DNA of 9,270 bases from an uncultured Porphyromonadaceae bacterium. Lineage in GTDB: Bacteria > Bacteroidota > Bacteroidia > Bacteroidales > Muribaculaceae. The notes under the pieces were generated by a model. That model was not told where the DNA came from. It saw only the letters and a list, made by a program, of their open reading frames with translations, and ran no database searches. The stretch spans positions 1 through 9,270 of the forward strand of contig UROS01000090.1 of the NCBI GenBank assembly GCA_900549445.1, read 5' to 3'. Both the position numbers and the translations under genes were made by a program. Position 1 is the stretch's first letter. Each line of letters starts with the position of its first letter. This document shows positions 1-6,610 of the stretch, one piece after another.

Positions 1-32
1 CTCGTGGGCTCGGAGATGTGTATAAGAGACAG
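1..32 (+). other. Illumina Nextera transposase adapter (non-genomic)
   Basis: These bases match the Nextera read-2 transposase adapter, lacking only its first two bases. Positions 14 to 32 are the 19-bp Tn5 mosaic end AGATGTGTATAAGAGACAG, and positions 1 to 13 are the adapter tail CTCGTGGGCTCGG. The sequence stands exactly at the end of the window and stops cleanly before coding sequence. It is therefore untrimmed library adapter left on a contig end and not a mobile element of the organism. Genomic sequence starts at base 33. Confidence 0.97.
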
Positions 33-100
33 CTGTAATCCTTGAACCCGGACAGACCTACACCAGCCATTGCATTTTTAAATTCGACACAGTAAAATAA
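33..100 (+). CDS. galM: Aldose 1-epimerase (mutarotase), C-terminal fragment
   Basis: An open frame enters from the contig edge (first complete codon at base 35) and stops with TAA at 98 to 100. Its 21 residues start VILEPGQTY and end IFKFDTVK. This is the typical tail of bacterial GalM proteins, where a proline-glycine turn (LxPGxxY) is followed by a strand ending in a Y/F-K-F motif before the stop. Mutarotase interconverts alpha and beta anomers of aldoses, and one is commonly placed beside the symporter in Bacteroides arabinose operons, which supports the call. The rest of the gene is missing because the contig ends here in adapter sequence, not because of a biological truncation. The gene ends 31 bases before the symporter, so the two are probably co-transcribed. 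The evidence is only a short motif plus context. Confidence 0.6.
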
Positions 101-131
101 TAATCAATAACTATAAACATTCATCAGTATT

Positions 132-1838
132 ATGGCATTACTTGACTGGATCGTCATCGGTCTATTCTTCATCGCCCTCATCGGCATTATCGTGTGGGTG
201 ATGCGTCAGAAGCAGAACAATGCGGCCGACTACTTCCTCGGAGGTAAGGACGCCACCTGGATTGCAATCGGTGCGTCGATTTTCGCTTCAAACATCGGTT
301 CGGAACACCTCATCGGTCTTGCCGGCTCGGGCGCTTCGAGCGGCATGGCAATGGCCCACTGGGAAATCCAGGGCTGGATGATTCTTCTGCTCGGCTGGGT
401 ATTTGTTCCGTTCTATACCCGCTCCATGGTCTACACCATGCCTGAATTCCTTGAGAAACGCTACAATCCCCAGTCGCGTACCATTCTCTCCGTTATCTCT
501 CTTATCAGCTATGTACTTACTAAGGTAGCCGTCACGGTCTATGCAGGAGGCCTCGTATTCCAGCAGGTGTTCGGTATCGACGAACTTTGGGGAATCGACT
601 TCTTCTGGATTGCTGCTATAGGTCTCGTGCTTCTTACCGCTCTCTACACTATTTTCGGCGGTATGAAATCAGTCCTCTATACCTCAGTGCTTCAGACTCC
701 TATCCTTCTTCTCGGTTCGCTCATTATCCTCGTGCTCGGTCTTAAGGAACTTGGCGGATGGGATGAAATGATCCGCATTTGCGACGGTGTGACCGTAAAC
801 GATTACGGCGACCACATGACCAATCTGATCCGCGACAACCGCGACCCGCAGTATCCCTGGCTTGGCGCTCTCATCGGCTCGGCCGTAATCGGTTTCTGGT
901 ACTGGTGTACCGACCAGTTCATCGTGCAGCGCGTACTCTCCGGCAAGGATGAGAAAGAAGCTCGCCGCGGTACTATTTTCGGAGCATATCTGAAACTTCT
1001 CCCCGTTTTCCTTTTCCTCATCCCCGGTATGATTGCATTCGCAATTCATCAGAAATACATCGGCGCGGGTGGCGAAGGCTTCCTTCCCATGCTTCCCAAC
1101 GGCAATGTTAACTCCGACGCAGCTTTCCCCACTCTCGTGGCTAAACTCCTTCCCGCCGGTGTGAAAGGCCTCATCGTATGCGGTATCCTTGCTGCGCTGA
1201 TGTCATCGCTCGCTTCACTGTTCAACTCCTCTGCCGCTCTCTTCACCATCGACTTCTACCAGCGCTACAAACCTAACACAGATCCTAAGAAACTCGTCCG
1301 CATCGGTCAGGCCGCTACCGTGGTTATCGTAGTTCTCGGTATCCTCTGGATCCCTGTAATGCGCTCCGTCGGCGATGTGCTCTACCTCTATCTTCAGGAT
1401 GTTCAGTCGGTTCTCGCTCCGGGTATCGCCGCAGCATTCCTTCTCGGTGTATGCTGGAAGCGCACTACCGCCCAGGGTGGTATGTGGGCGCTTATCACAG
1501 GTCTTGTAATCGGTCTCTGCCGCCTCGGCGCCAAGGTTTATTACAGTAACGCTGCCGTTGTTCCCGGCGGAAACGAGAGCAATTGGTTCCAGTATCTCTT
1601 CTACGATGTGAACTGGCTCTTCTTCTGCGGCTGGATGCTCGTGTTCTGCCTCCTCGTGGCTATCGTGGTAAGCTTCTTCACCAAAGCTCCCGATCCTGCA
1701 AAAATCCAGGGCCTCGTGTTCGGTACCTCCACTCCCGAGCAGCGTGCTGCAACCCGCGCAAGCTGGAACGCATGGGATGTTATCAACTCCGTGATCATCC
1801 TCGGCATCACCGCAGCCTTCTATATCTATTTCTGGTAA
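132..1838 (+). CDS. SSS-family sodium/sugar symporter, probable L-arabinose importer
   Basis: This is a 568-residue inner-membrane protein of the solute:sodium symporter (SGLT-like) family, with about 14 hydrophobic segments spread along its length. It starts with a membrane helix at residues 5 to 24. Family motifs include GASIFASNIGSEHLIG (residues 47 to 62), GFWYWCTDQFIVQR (254 to 267) and AALMSSLASLFNSS (354 to 367). In the last, A355, S358 and S359 have the spacing of the Na2 sodium-site residues A361, S364 and S365 of Vibrio vSGLT. The polar tail near 515 to 545 is followed by a last helix at 549 to 567. Family knowledge says it couples sodium entry to sugar uptake. The substrate is inferred to be L-arabinose from the adjacent araR-araD-araA-araB genes; residues alone cannot decide it. 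The ATG at 132 lies in an A/T-rich leader without a Shine-Dalgarno sequence, as usual in Bacteroidetes. No promoter is visible in the short gap from the galM fragment, so transcription likely comes from upstream. Confidence 0.93.
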   Translation: MALLDWIVIGLFFIALIGIIVWVMRQKQNNAADYFLGGKDATWIAIGASIFASNIGSEHLIGLAGSGASSGMAMAHWEIQGWMILLLGWVFVPFYTRSMVYTMPEFLEKRYNPQSRTILSVISLISYVLTKVAVTVYAGGLVFQQVFGIDELWGIDFFWIAAIGLVLLTALYTIFGGMKSVLYTSVLQTPILLLGSLIILVLGLKELGGWDEMIRICDGVTVNDYGDHMTNLIRDNRDPQYPWLGALIGSAVIGFWYWCTDQFIVQRVLSGKDEKEARRGTIFGAYLKLLPVFLFLIPGMIAFAIHQKYIGAGGEGFLPMLPNGNVNSDAAFPTLVAKLLPAGVKGLIVCGILAALMSSLASLFNSSAALFTIDFYQRYKPNTDPKKLVRIGQAATVVIVVLGILWIPVMRSVGDVLYLYLQDVQSVLAPGIAAAFLLGVCWKRTTAQGGMWALITGLVIGLCRLGAKVYYSNAAVVPGGNESNWFQYLFYDVNWLFFCGWMLVFCLLVAIVVSFFTKAPDPAKIQGLVFGTSTPEQRAATRASWNAWDVINSVIILGITAAFYIYFW

Positions 1839-1858
1839 TACAGGACAGCATTATTTCA

Positions 1859-1905
1859 GGGCGGCGGACAATCTGCATCCCGGCGTAAATCCGCCGCCCG
1901 TTTTT
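1859..1905 (+). terminator. Hairpin with T-tract between symporter and araR
   Basis: GGGCGGCGGA (1859 to 1868) and TCCGCCGCCC (1890 to 1899) are exact reverse complements, giving a 10-bp GC-rich stem with a 21-nt loop. TTTTT follows at 1901 to 1905. This has the form of an intrinsic terminator for transcripts leaving the symporter gene, which stops 20 bases earlier. It divides the arabinose cluster in two and could reduce or regulate read-through into araR. The long loop lowers its expected strength. Confidence 0.7.
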
Positions 1906-1928
1906 CTAATTATTTACCTTTAGAACAA

Positions 1929-2606
1929 ATGACAGAATTTTACGGCCACAACCCTCGGTTTCATGTAGGTGTAGACTGTATAATTTTCGGACTTAATGCC
2001 GGAAAGCTGTCTGTTCTCCTCACCAAGCGACAGTTTGAACCTGAAAAGGGGAAATGGTCTCTTATGGGCGGTTTCGTACAGAACGGCGAGAGCGTCGACG
2101 ATGCTGCCAGGCGTGTGCTCTATCAGCTCACCGGCCTCGATAATGTTTTCATGGAGCAGGTCGGTGCTTTCGGAGCCGTGGATCGTGATCCCGGCGAACG
2201 GGTTATCTCGGTTGCTTATTTCGCACTGCTCGGACTCGATGATTTCGATTTCGACAGCGTAAGCCGCCACCACGCAGTCTGGGTAGGCATCAACGAATTG
2301 CCTGAACTCGGATTCGACCATCCCCAGATGATAGAGCGGGCGCTCTTCACCATGAGGCGCAAGTTCTCTACCGAACCCATCGGGTTCAATCTCCTCCCGA
2401 AAATGTTCACCCTGTCGCAATTTCAGTCGCTTTACGAAACAATTCTGGGCGAGACTATCGACAAGAGGAATTTCCGCAAGCGTGTGGCTGAGCTCGAATG
2501 CATAGAGAAAACCGAGTTTATCGACAAGACCGGCTCACGCCGGGGTGCGGCCCTCTACACGTTTAACGACTCCGTCTATCACTCTCATCCTAAATTTAAA
2601 ATCTGA
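1929..2606 (+). CDS. araR: AraR, Nudix-fold L-arabinose-responsive transcriptional regulator
   Basis: This 225-residue protein has a Nudix-like domain (about residues 10 to 145) and a C-terminal winged-helix-type domain (about 155 to 222, with FTLSQFQSLYETILG and the basic DKRNFRKRVAELE). The Nudix box is degenerate. G48, E54, R62 and G69 are kept at the right spacing, but the three glutamates of the REUXEEXGU core are V63, Q66 and L67, so hydrolase activity is not expected. This is the pattern of the NrtR/AraR regulators, in which the Nudix domain became a ligand sensor. The AraR of Bacteroides thetaiotaomicron binds L-arabinose and controls its operon. By analogy this protein should repress the arabinose genes until L-arabinose releases it. 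It follows the terminator-like hairpin at 1859 to 1905 and ends 7 bases before araD. Its operator probably lies upstream of the window. Many databases would label it only as a NUDIX hydrolase. Confidence 0.92.
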   Translation: MTEFYGHNPRFHVGVDCIIFGLNAGKLSVLLTKRQFEPEKGKWSLMGGFVQNGESVDDAARRVLYQLTGLDNVFMEQVGAFGAVDRDPGERVISVAYFALLGLDDFDFDSVSRHHAVWVGINELPELGFDHPQMIERALFTMRRKFSTEPIGFNLLPKMFTLSQFQSLYETILGETIDKRNFRKRVAELECIEKTEFIDKTGSRRGAALYTFNDSVYHSHPKFKI

Positions 2607-2613
2607 AAGAATC

Positions 2614-3309
2614 ATGCTTGAAGAATTGAAAGAAAAAGTTTTCCGTGCGAATCTTGACCTTGTCAAACACGGACTCGTTATATTTACCTGGGGCAACGTC
2701 TCCGGTATAGACCGCGAGAAGGGTCTCGTGGTAATCAAACCGAGCGGCGTTGACTACGACACTATGAAAGTCGACGATATGGTGGTTGTCGACCTCAATA
2801 CCGGCAAGGTAGTGGAGGGCAACCTCCGTCCCTCGTCCGACACTCCCACCCATCTCGCCCTCTACCGTGCGTTTCCTGAAATAGGCGGTGTGGTTCACAC
2901 CCATTCCACCTACGCCACTGCCTGGGCAGAGGCCGGGAAGGATATCCCCAACATCGGTACGACCCATGCCGACTACTTCTATCAGGCGATTCCCTGCACT
3001 GCCGACATGACGGAGGCAGAGGTAAAGGGCGACTACGAGCTTGAGACCGGCAACGTCATCATCAAGCGTTTCGAAGGAATGAATCCTGTCCACACTCCCG
3101 GTGTGCTCGTTAAGAATCACGGCCCGTTCGCCTGGGGCAAGTCTCCTGCCGACGCTGTCCACAATGCCGTTGTGATGGAGCAGGTAGCGAAGATGGCTTT
3201 CGTTGCTTTCAGCGTCAATCCCGATCTCACAATGAACCCGCTGCTGATTGAAAAACATTTCAACCGCAAGCACGGTCCGAATGCCTACTATGGTCAGGCT
3301 AAAAAATAA
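2614..3309 (+). CDS. araD: L-ribulose-5-phosphate 4-epimerase
   Basis: This cytoplasmic class II aldolase-family enzyme converts L-ribulose 5-phosphate to D-xylulose 5-phosphate, the last specific step of L-arabinose breakdown. It has 231 residues, the same as E. coli AraD. Active-site residues are visible at matching positions: the phosphate/substrate-binding S44-G45 and S74-S75, acidic D76, the metal ligands H95 and H97 (in VVHTHS), H169 (E. coli H171), catalytic D120 (in TTHAD), and C-terminal tyrosines at 225 and 226 near the place of catalytic Y229. The ATG at 2614 is preferred because it gives the standard N-terminus MLEELKEKVFRAN. An in-frame ATG at 2545 would add 23 unrelated residues and overlap araR. 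It follows araR by 7 bases, so the two are probably co-transcribed and translated from one message. Confidence 0.97.
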   Translation: MLEELKEKVFRANLDLVKHGLVIFTWGNVSGIDREKGLVVIKPSGVDYDTMKVDDMVVVDLNTGKVVEGNLRPSSDTPTHLALYRAFPEIGGVVHTHSTYATAWAEAGKDIPNIGTTHADYFYQAIPCTADMTEAEVKGDYELETGNVIIKRFEGMNPVHTPGVLVKNHGPFAWGKSPADAVHNAVVMEQVAKMAFVAFSVNPDLTMNPLLIEKHFNRKHGPNAYYGQAKK

Positions 3310-3356
3310 CGATTTTTACTTTAAACTAATAACATAACACTTAAAACTTGAATAAA

Positions 3357-4895
3357 ATGGCAACTTTTGACAATTACGAAATCTGGTGGATAACCGGCGC
3401 ACAGCTTCTTTACGGTGGCGACGCAGTAGTGGCAGTCGACGCTCATTCAAAAGAAATGGTCGATGGTCTCAACAACTCCGGAAACCTTCCCATAAAGGTG
3501 GTCTACAAAGGAACCGCAAACTCTTCGCGCGAGGTGGAGGATCTGATGAAAGCAGCCAACAACGATGCCCGCTGTATCGGTATCATCACCTGGATGCATA
3601 CTTTCTCTCCCGCTAAAATGTGGATCCACGGTCTGCAGCAGCTCCGCAAACCGCTTCTTCACTTCCACACCCAGTACAATGCCGAAATTCCGTGGAATAC
3701 CATGGATATGGACTTCATGAACCTCAATCAGAGTGCCCACGGCGACCGTGAGTTCGCCCATATCTGCACCCGCATGCGCATCCGCCGCAAAGTGGTGACC
3801 GGCTACTGGAAAGACGAGGAGACCCAGAAGCATATAGCCGTCTGGCAGCGCGTCTGCGCCGGCTGGGCCGACGCTCAGGACATGCTCATCATTCGTTTCG
3901 GCGACCAGATGAACAACGTTGCCGTTACCGACGGCGACAAGGTTGAGGCCGAGGTGCGCATGGGCTACCATGTGGACTACATGCCCTTCAGCGAGGTTAT
4001 GCCTTACTTCGACGCAGTGAAGGACGCCGATGTCGACGCTCTCGTGGCAACCTATTTCAAGGAATACGACCACGACGCAGCCCTCGAGGACAAATCTACC
4101 GAGGCTTACCGCAAGATATGGAACTCGGCGAAAGCTGAGCTTACCCTCCGTGCCGTGCTCAAGGCAAAAGGCGCAAAAGGCTTCACAACCAACTTCGACG
4201 ATCTCGGCGACGTGAACGTTGAGACTACCGGACGCGGCTTCGATCAGATTCCCGGCCTTGCCTCACAGCGCCTCATGGCTGAAGGTTACGGCTTCGGCGC
4301 AGAAGGCGACTGGAAATCGGCTGCTCTTTACCGCACTCTCTGGGTCATGAACCAGGGTCTCGAAGGCGGCTGCTCATTCCTTGAGGACTATACTCTTAAT
4401 TTCGACGGCAAGCAGAGCTCCATTCTTCAGGCCCACATGCTTGAGGTGTGCCCCCTTATCGCCGAACAGCGTCCCCGTCTCGAAGTTCATTTCCTCGGCA
4501 TCGGCTACCGCAAGACCCAGACTGCACGCCTGGTGTTCACAAGCAAACCCGGCAACGGCGTGACCGCTACGGTAGTTGATCTCGGCAACCGCTTCCGCCT
4601 GATCGTAAACGACGTTGAGTGCATCAAGTCGAAACCGCTTCCCAAGCTTCCTGTTGCTTCCGCGCTCTGGATCCCGATGCCCAACTTCGAGGTCGGCGCA
4701 ACCGCCTGGATGCTTGCCGGCGGTACCCATCATTCCTGCTTCGCTTACGGCATCACTCCTGAATTCTGGGAAGACTACGCTGAAATCGCGGGCATCGAGA
4801 TGGTTCATATCGCCAAGGACACCACTCTTGAGAACTTCCGCCGCGACCTCCGCCTCGGTGAGGTATACTATATGCTCAACAAGTCGCTCTGCTAA
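3357..4895 (+). CDS. araA: L-arabinose isomerase
   Basis: This cytoplasmic, Mn-dependent enzyme isomerises L-arabinose to L-ribulose, the first step of the pathway. It has 512 residues; E. coli AraA has 500. The active-site block is clear: EGDWKSAAL with E316, GCSFLEDYTL with E343, AHMLEVCP with H360, and AGGTHHS with H458-H459. These correspond to E. coli E306, E333, H350 and H450. The N-terminal signatures HTFSPAKMW (81 to 89) and HTQYNAEIPW (104 to 113) are also typical. The ATG at 3357 follows an A-rich stretch and gives the normal start; a TTG three codons earlier is less likely. The 47-base gap after araD is A/T-rich with no convincing promoter. The kinase gene begins 12 bases after the stop. 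Confidence 0.98.
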   Translation: MATFDNYEIWWITGAQLLYGGDAVVAVDAHSKEMVDGLNNSGNLPIKVVYKGTANSSREVEDLMKAANNDARCIGIITWMHTFSPAKMWIHGLQQLRKPLLHFHTQYNAEIPWNTMDMDFMNLNQSAHGDREFAHICTRMRIRRKVVTGYWKDEETQKHIAVWQRVCAGWADAQDMLIIRFGDQMNNVAVTDGDKVEAEVRMGYHVDYMPFSEVMPYFDAVKDADVDALVATYFKEYDHDAALEDKSTEAYRKIWNSAKAELTLRAVLKAKGAKGFTTNFDDLGDVNVETTGRGFDQIPGLASQRLMAEGYGFGAEGDWKSAALYRTLWVMNQGLEGGCSFLEDYTLNFDGKQSSILQAHMLEVCPLIAEQRPRLEVHFLGIGYRKTQTARLVFTSKPGNGVTATVVDLGNRFRLIVNDVECIKSKPLPKLPVASALWIPMPNFEVGATAWMLAGGTHHSCFAYGITPEFWEDYAEIAGIEMVHIAKDTTLENFRRDLRLGEVYYMLNKSLC

Positions 4896-4907
4896 TCTGC
4901 TCCAGTC

Positions 4908-6506
4908 ATGATAAACAAAGCAAAAGAAACCATAGAGGCGGGGAAGGCCATACTCGGCATAGAGTTCGGCTCCACCCGCATCAAGGCGGTTCTTATCGAC
5001 GAGGAAAACCGTCCGATAGCCCAGGGCAGCCACGAGTGGGAAAACCAGCTTGTGGGCGGTCTGTGGACCTACAGCACCGAGGCAATCTGGTTCGGTCTGC
5101 AGGACTGCTACCGCGACCTCCGCGCCAACGTAAAGGAACTCTACAATGTAGAAATTGAATCGCTCGCGTCAATCGGCATCAGCGCCATGATGCACGGCTA
5201 TATGCCTTTCGACCGTCAGGGCGAGATTCTCGTTCCTTTCCGCACCTGGCGCAATACCAATACGGCTGTTGCCGCCGCCAAGCTCTCGGAACTGTTCTAT
5301 TACAACATTCCCCTGCGCTGGAGTATCTCTCATCTCTATCAGGCCATTCTCAACGGCGAGTCCCACGTGCCGGAAATCGCTTTCCTCACCACTCTCGCAG
5401 GTTATATCCACTGGCAGCTTACCGGAGAGAAGGTGCTCGGTGTGGGCGATGCTTCCGGAATGATTCCCGTCGACCCTGAAACTAAGAACTACAGCGCCGA
5501 AATGGTTGAGAAGTTCGATAAGCTCGTGGCTCCTTACGGATATTCATGGAAACTCGAGGATATTCTCCCGAAAGTTCTCCTTGCAGGCGAAAAGGCCGGC
5601 GTCCTCACGGAAGAAGGCGCCACACGCCTCGACATCTCCGGACATCTGAAAGCCGGAATTCCGCTCTGTCCTCCCGAAGGCGACGCCGGAACCGGAATGG
5701 TGGCCACAAATGCCGTAAAACAGCGTACAGGCAACGTTTCAGCAGGAACTTCGTCGTTCTCCATGATTGTGCTTGAGAAAGAGCTGTCGAAACCCCACGA
5801 GATGATCGACATGGTAACCACCCCCGACGGCAGCCTTGTGGCTATGGTGCACTGCAACAACTGCACGAGCGACCTCAATGCCTGGGTAGGCCTCTTCCGC
5901 GAGTACACCGAGCTGCTCGGAGTTCCGGTTGACATGAACGAAATCTACGGCAAATTGTATAACAACGCTCTCAGCGGCGATGCCGATTGCGGCGGTCTCG
6001 TTTCTTACAACTACTTCTCGGGAGAACCCGTAACCGGGCTTGCCGAGGGACGCCCGCTGTTCGTGCGTTCGGTCAACGACAACTTCACGCTCGCCAACTT
6101 CATGCGTGCTAATCTTCACGCTGCTGTAGCAGTGCTGAAAATAGGCAACGACGTGCTGTTCAACGAAGAGCACGTGAAGGTAGACCGCATTACCGGTCAC
6201 GGCGGTCTGTTCAAGACCAAGGGAGTGGGCCAGCGCATACTGGCCGCCGCCCTCAACTCGCCGATTTCCGTAATGGAGACCGCAGGCGAAGGCGGAGCGT
6301 GGGGCATGGCTCTGCTTGCACGGTTTGCAGTAAACAATAAGAACGACCGCACTCTCGCCGACTACCTCGAGACAGAAGTGTTTGCCGGCAATACCGGATT
6401 CAGCATCGCCCCGACGGCTGAAGAGGTAGAGGGCTTCAACCGCTACATAAAGAACTATACCGAGTGCCTCGGCATAGAGAGCGTGGCTGTTGAGCTAAAG
6501 AAGTAA
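4908..6506 (+). CDS. araB: FGGY-family carbohydrate kinase, L-ribulokinase by context
   Basis: This 532-residue two-domain kinase of the FGGY family should phosphorylate L-ribulose with ATP to L-ribulose 5-phosphate, linking AraA to AraD. The N-terminal phosphate-1 motif is GIEFGSTRIKAV (residues 17 to 28). The probable catalytic base is D259 in PPEGDAGTGM. The second phosphate-binding stretch is NVSAGTSSFS (276 to 285), and the C-terminal nucleotide-domain signature GHGGLFKT spans 430 to 437. A further glycine-rich segment GEGGAWGMA lies at 460 to 468. E. coli AraB is longer, at 566 residues. The family also includes xylulokinases and related kinases, so the ribulokinase call rests mainly on position directly after araA and on completing the pathway. 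It is the last gene before the palindromic terminator at 6525. Confidence 0.9.
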   Translation: MINKAKETIEAGKAILGIEFGSTRIKAVLIDEENRPIAQGSHEWENQLVGGLWTYSTEAIWFGLQDCYRDLRANVKELYNVEIESLASIGISAMMHGYMPFDRQGEILVPFRTWRNTNTAVAAAKLSELFYYNIPLRWSISHLYQAILNGESHVPEIAFLTTLAGYIHWQLTGEKVLGVGDASGMIPVDPETKNYSAEMVEKFDKLVAPYGYSWKLEDILPKVLLAGEKAGVLTEEGATRLDISGHLKAGIPLCPPEGDAGTGMVATNAVKQRTGNVSAGTSSFSMIVLEKELSKPHEMIDMVTTPDGSLVAMVHCNNCTSDLNAWVGLFREYTELLGVPVDMNEIYGKLYNNALSGDADCGGLVSYNYFSGEPVTGLAEGRPLFVRSVNDNFTLANFMRANLHAAVAVLKIGNDVLFNEEHVKVDRITGHGGLFKTKGVGQRILAAALNSPISVMETAGEGGAWGMALLARFAVNNKNDRTLADYLETEVFAGNTGFSIAPTAEEVEGFNRYIKNYTECLGIESVAVELKK

Positions 6507-6524
6507 GAGTCAACAATTTTATAC

Positions 6525-6572
6525 CTGAAAAAACCGGGAGAGCGCGGATCCGCGCTCTCCCGGTTTTTTCAG
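6525..6572. terminator. Bidirectional terminator: 48-bp perfect palindrome
   Basis: The segment reads identically on both strands across all 48 bases, centred on GGATCC at 6546 to 6551. Each arm has a 14-base GC-rich core (GGGAGAGCGCG plus flanking CC) next to a run of six A or T, then CTG/CAG. On either strand the transcript would fold into a strong hairpin followed by six U residues. It lies between the converging araB (stop at 6506) and MFS (stop at 6611) genes, so it should terminate both. Confidence 0.93.
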
Positions 6573-6593
6573 AGGTTGTTTTAAACAACCTCT
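6571..6593. repeat. Second inverted repeat abutting the terminator
   Basis: AGAGGTTGTTT (6571 to 6581) and AAACAACCTCT (6583 to 6593) are exact reverse complements around a single central T. A real RNA hairpin would open the middle pairs and have about 8 to 9 bp of stem. It overlaps the preceding palindrome by 2 bases, so the two structures form a tandem. It may be an auxiliary terminator or 3'-end stabiliser for the minus-strand MFS message. No good T-tract follows it on the plus strand. Confidence 0.65.
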
Positions 6594-6610
6594 TATCTCT
6601 GTCGGAAATA

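Noticed and set aside
14..32. A transposon end (Tn5 mosaic end) suggesting a mobile element
   Set aside because: The mosaic end is attached to the Nextera adapter tail at the very edge of the contig, so it comes from library preparation.
1915..1922. A -7-like box TACCTTTA before araR
   Set aside because: It has no -33 partner at 19 to 21 bases and would leave essentially no leader before the ATG at 1929. It is too weak to list as a promoter.
2545..2613. An upstream in-frame start for araD
   Set aside because: It would overlap the end of araR and add 23 residues not found in the family, whereas the ATG at 2614 gives exactly the 231-residue length of E. coli AraD.
2596..3273. A 225-codon open frame on the minus strand opposite araD
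   Set aside because: It lies entirely over the well-supported araD gene and is explained by GC-rich third positions. Similar antisense frames lie over araA and araB.
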